Origin: Acidimicrobiales bacterium
GTDB lineage: Bacteria; Actinomycetota; Acidimicrobiia; Acidimicrobiales; RAAP-2
Assembly: GCA_030044045.1 (NCBI GenBank)
Contig: JASHWO010000025.1
Coordinates: 1-10,064, forward strand
Length of the DNA: 10,064 nt
Reading direction: 5' to 3'
Under the pieces are notes generated by a model that was given only the letters and a program-made list of their open reading frames with translations, searched no databases and was not told where the DNA came from. Below are positions 7,350 through 10,064 of this stretch, in pieces; position 1 is the stretch's first letter; each line of letters opens with the position of its first letter. Made by a program: the position numbers and the translations under genes.

Positions 7350-7760
7350 TCAGGGGAGCAGGGTGAACGCGGGCACGTGCCGGGGGCGCACCACCGAGAA
7401 GTGCCGCCGGTCCAGGGTGGCGATGCGCGCCGCCCGGTGACGCTCGGCGAGCACGACGACGGATGCGTCCACGACGCCCAACGGGAGGTCGACGTACTGC
7501 TCGGTCAGCTCGGCGATCCGGCCCCACTCGTGGTCGAGCACCGGCTCGACGATCAGCTCCCGTTGGGCGAGCGAGCGGGAGAACGCCAGCTCGGCGTGTG
7601 CTCCGATGCGGTCCGCCAGGAGGTAGCAGACCTCGGTCACGACGAGTGACGGGACCATGAGCGGCGGCTCGGCGCCGGCGAGCAGTTCCACGCTGCGACG
7701 ATGGTTGCGGTCGCCGCTCGCTGCCGCGGCGTAGAGCGGACCTGCGTCGACGATCAGCAC
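7350..7760 (-). CDS. vapC: VapC-type PIN-domain ribonuclease toxin
   Basis: 136-residue PIN-domain protein, the toxin half of a type II toxin-antitoxin pair. VapC enzymes are Mg2+-dependent ribonucleases that cut RNA, often tRNA or rRNA, when freed from VapB; the target here is unknown. The expected acidic site is complete: D5 (LIVDAG), E43 (VVTEVCYLL), D98 (GVVDASVVVLAE) and D117 (IATLDRRHFSVV). The length is usual for the family. The start is GTG at 7760, directly after the TAG stop of the antitoxin with no spacer and no clear Shine-Dalgarno, which implies translational coupling. Codon use is more mixed than in coaE or uvrB, pointing to acquisition from elsewhere. Confidence 0.93.
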   Translation of the reverse strand: MLIVDAGPLYAAAASGDRNHRRSVELLAGAEPPLMVPSLVVTEVCYLLADRIGAHAELAFSRSLAQRELIVEPVLDHEWGRIAELTEQYVDLPLGVVDASVVVLAERHRAARIATLDRRHFSVVRPRHVPAFTLLP

Positions 7761-8033
7761 CTACTCGGGCCGTGCTGGCTGGTGCCGGCCGGGCTCGGGC
7801 ACGTGCGTGGCGGACACCGCGTTGGCGACGAGCTCGTCCACCCGGTCAGAAGCATCGGGAGGACCACCCTTGTCGACCGCGAAGAAGCTCAGCCGGCCCG
7901 TCGACGCCGTGGCGGGCAGATGCTGTTCGATCGCCTCGCGAGCGACGTCGGCGATCGAGACGCCACGCCGTCTTGCCTCGAGCCGGAGCCGCGCGTCGAC
8001 GTCCTCCGGGAGCATGACCGTGGTTCGCTTCAC
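7761..8033 (-). CDS. vapB: VapB-type ribbon-helix-helix antitoxin
   Basis: 90-residue antitoxin. The N-terminus KRTTVMLPEDVDARLRLEAR followed by GVSIADVAREAIEQHL is a ribbon-helix-helix DNA-binding domain: the RTTVML strand contacts DNA and the two helices dimerise. The C-terminal tail (LSFFAVDKGG then DRVDELV) resembles the part of VapB that wraps and blocks VapC. I start at GTG 8033 rather than ATG 8054, since a -10 element TATGCT (8045-8040) lies 6 bases upstream and would fall inside the longer version, and since the RHH strand begins right after this GTG. It is the first gene of the unit; VapB with VapC would be expected to repress it. Codons such as AGA, GCA, CCT, TCT, GAT and GGT, rare in the flanking housekeeping genes, suggest horizontal transfer. 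Confidence 0.88.
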   Translation of the reverse strand: MKRTTVMLPEDVDARLRLEARRRGVSIADVAREAIEQHLPATASTGRLSFFAVDKGGPPDASDRVDELVANAVSATHVPEPGRHQPARPE

Positions 8034-8062
8034 GCGGCGAGCATAGCGCATCATGCTTCACG
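8027..8062 (-). promoter_or_regulatory. vapBC promoter with candidate VapB operator
   Basis: The minus-strand -10 is TATGCT (8045-8040), 6 bases before the vapB GTG, a leaderless arrangement. An inverted repeat AGCAT (8040-8044) / ATGCT (8053-8057) overlaps it, and the octamer GCTTCACG occurs as a direct repeat at 8027-8034 and 8055-8062 on the plus strand, flanking it. Either could be the autoregulatory operator; the half-sites are short, so chance is possible. Confidence 0.4.
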
Positions 8063-8135
8063 ACGACACGGCACCCTCCAGCCGGTGCGGCGGTGACCAG
8101 CATGGCAGAGCAGCACCGGGGCGGGCACCGGCGCG

Positions 8136-8141
8136 TACCAT
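8136..8141 (+). promoter_or_regulatory. -10 element of uvrB (leaderless)
   Basis: TACCAT fits TANNNT and ends 6 bases before the uvrB GTG at 8148. The GGGAGG between them touches the start codon, too close to serve as a normal Shine-Dalgarno, so a leaderless transcript is more likely. No clear -35 and no LexA box are seen. Confidence 0.5.
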
Positions 8142-8147
8142 CGGGAG

Positions 8148-10064
<1,917 letters not shown>

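Noticed and set aside
6199..7527. 442-codon open frame on the minus strand
   Set aside because: Antisense to the HNH gene and running into vapC; no recognisable domain.
8063..8135. Short inverted GCACC/GGTGC and repeated GCACCGG between vapB and uvrB
   Set aside because: Too short to stand out in DNA of this composition.

Overview
The window is very GC-rich. Its protein-coding genes show strong third-position G/C and several promoters look leaderless. Together with an AftD-type arabinofuranosyltransferase homologue, a DUF222/13E12-type HNH protein and an actinobacterial-type LexA box, this points to an actinomycete (Actinomycetota). Acidimicrobiia is my best guess within the phylum, but that is inference, because no rRNA or other marker is present.

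Layout: (1) 1-4048, minus strand: the N-terminal 1349 codons of a giant membrane glycosyltransferase of the AftD/DUF3367 type, cut by the window edge at its C-terminal side. (2) 4049-4091: a short divergent promoter region with a symmetric -10 element that can be read on both strands. (3) 4092-5548, plus strand: a two-gene unit, a SAM-dependent methyltransferase overlapping coaE (dephospho-CoA kinase) by ATGA. (4) 5549-5739: a 191-base spacer holding a terminator-like hairpin, a GC-rich palindrome, and a -10 element. (5) 5740-7242, plus strand: a DUF222-HNH protein whose start codon lies inside a perfect LexA box, TCGAAC-N4-GTTCGA. The palindrome of the spacer recurs inside this gene. (6) 7350-8033, minus strand: a vapB-vapC toxin-antitoxin pair with abutting reading frames. 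(7) 8148-10064, plus strand: uvrB, cut by the right edge before its C-terminal UVR motif.

How it fits together: aftD and the methyltransferase face away from a shared promoter and may both serve cell-envelope glycan synthesis (inference). coaE and uvrB lie close together in mycobacteria, so the HNH gene and vapBC look like an accessory block set between two housekeeping genes. The HNH gene is predicted to be induced by DNA damage, and uvrB is a DNA-repair gene without a recognisable LexA box here. I see no CRISPR array, rRNA, tRNA, transposase or prophage gene. The observations I would check first are the LexA box on the HNH start codon, the duplicated palindrome, the symmetric divergent promoter, and the abrupt change in threonine codon use within aftD.
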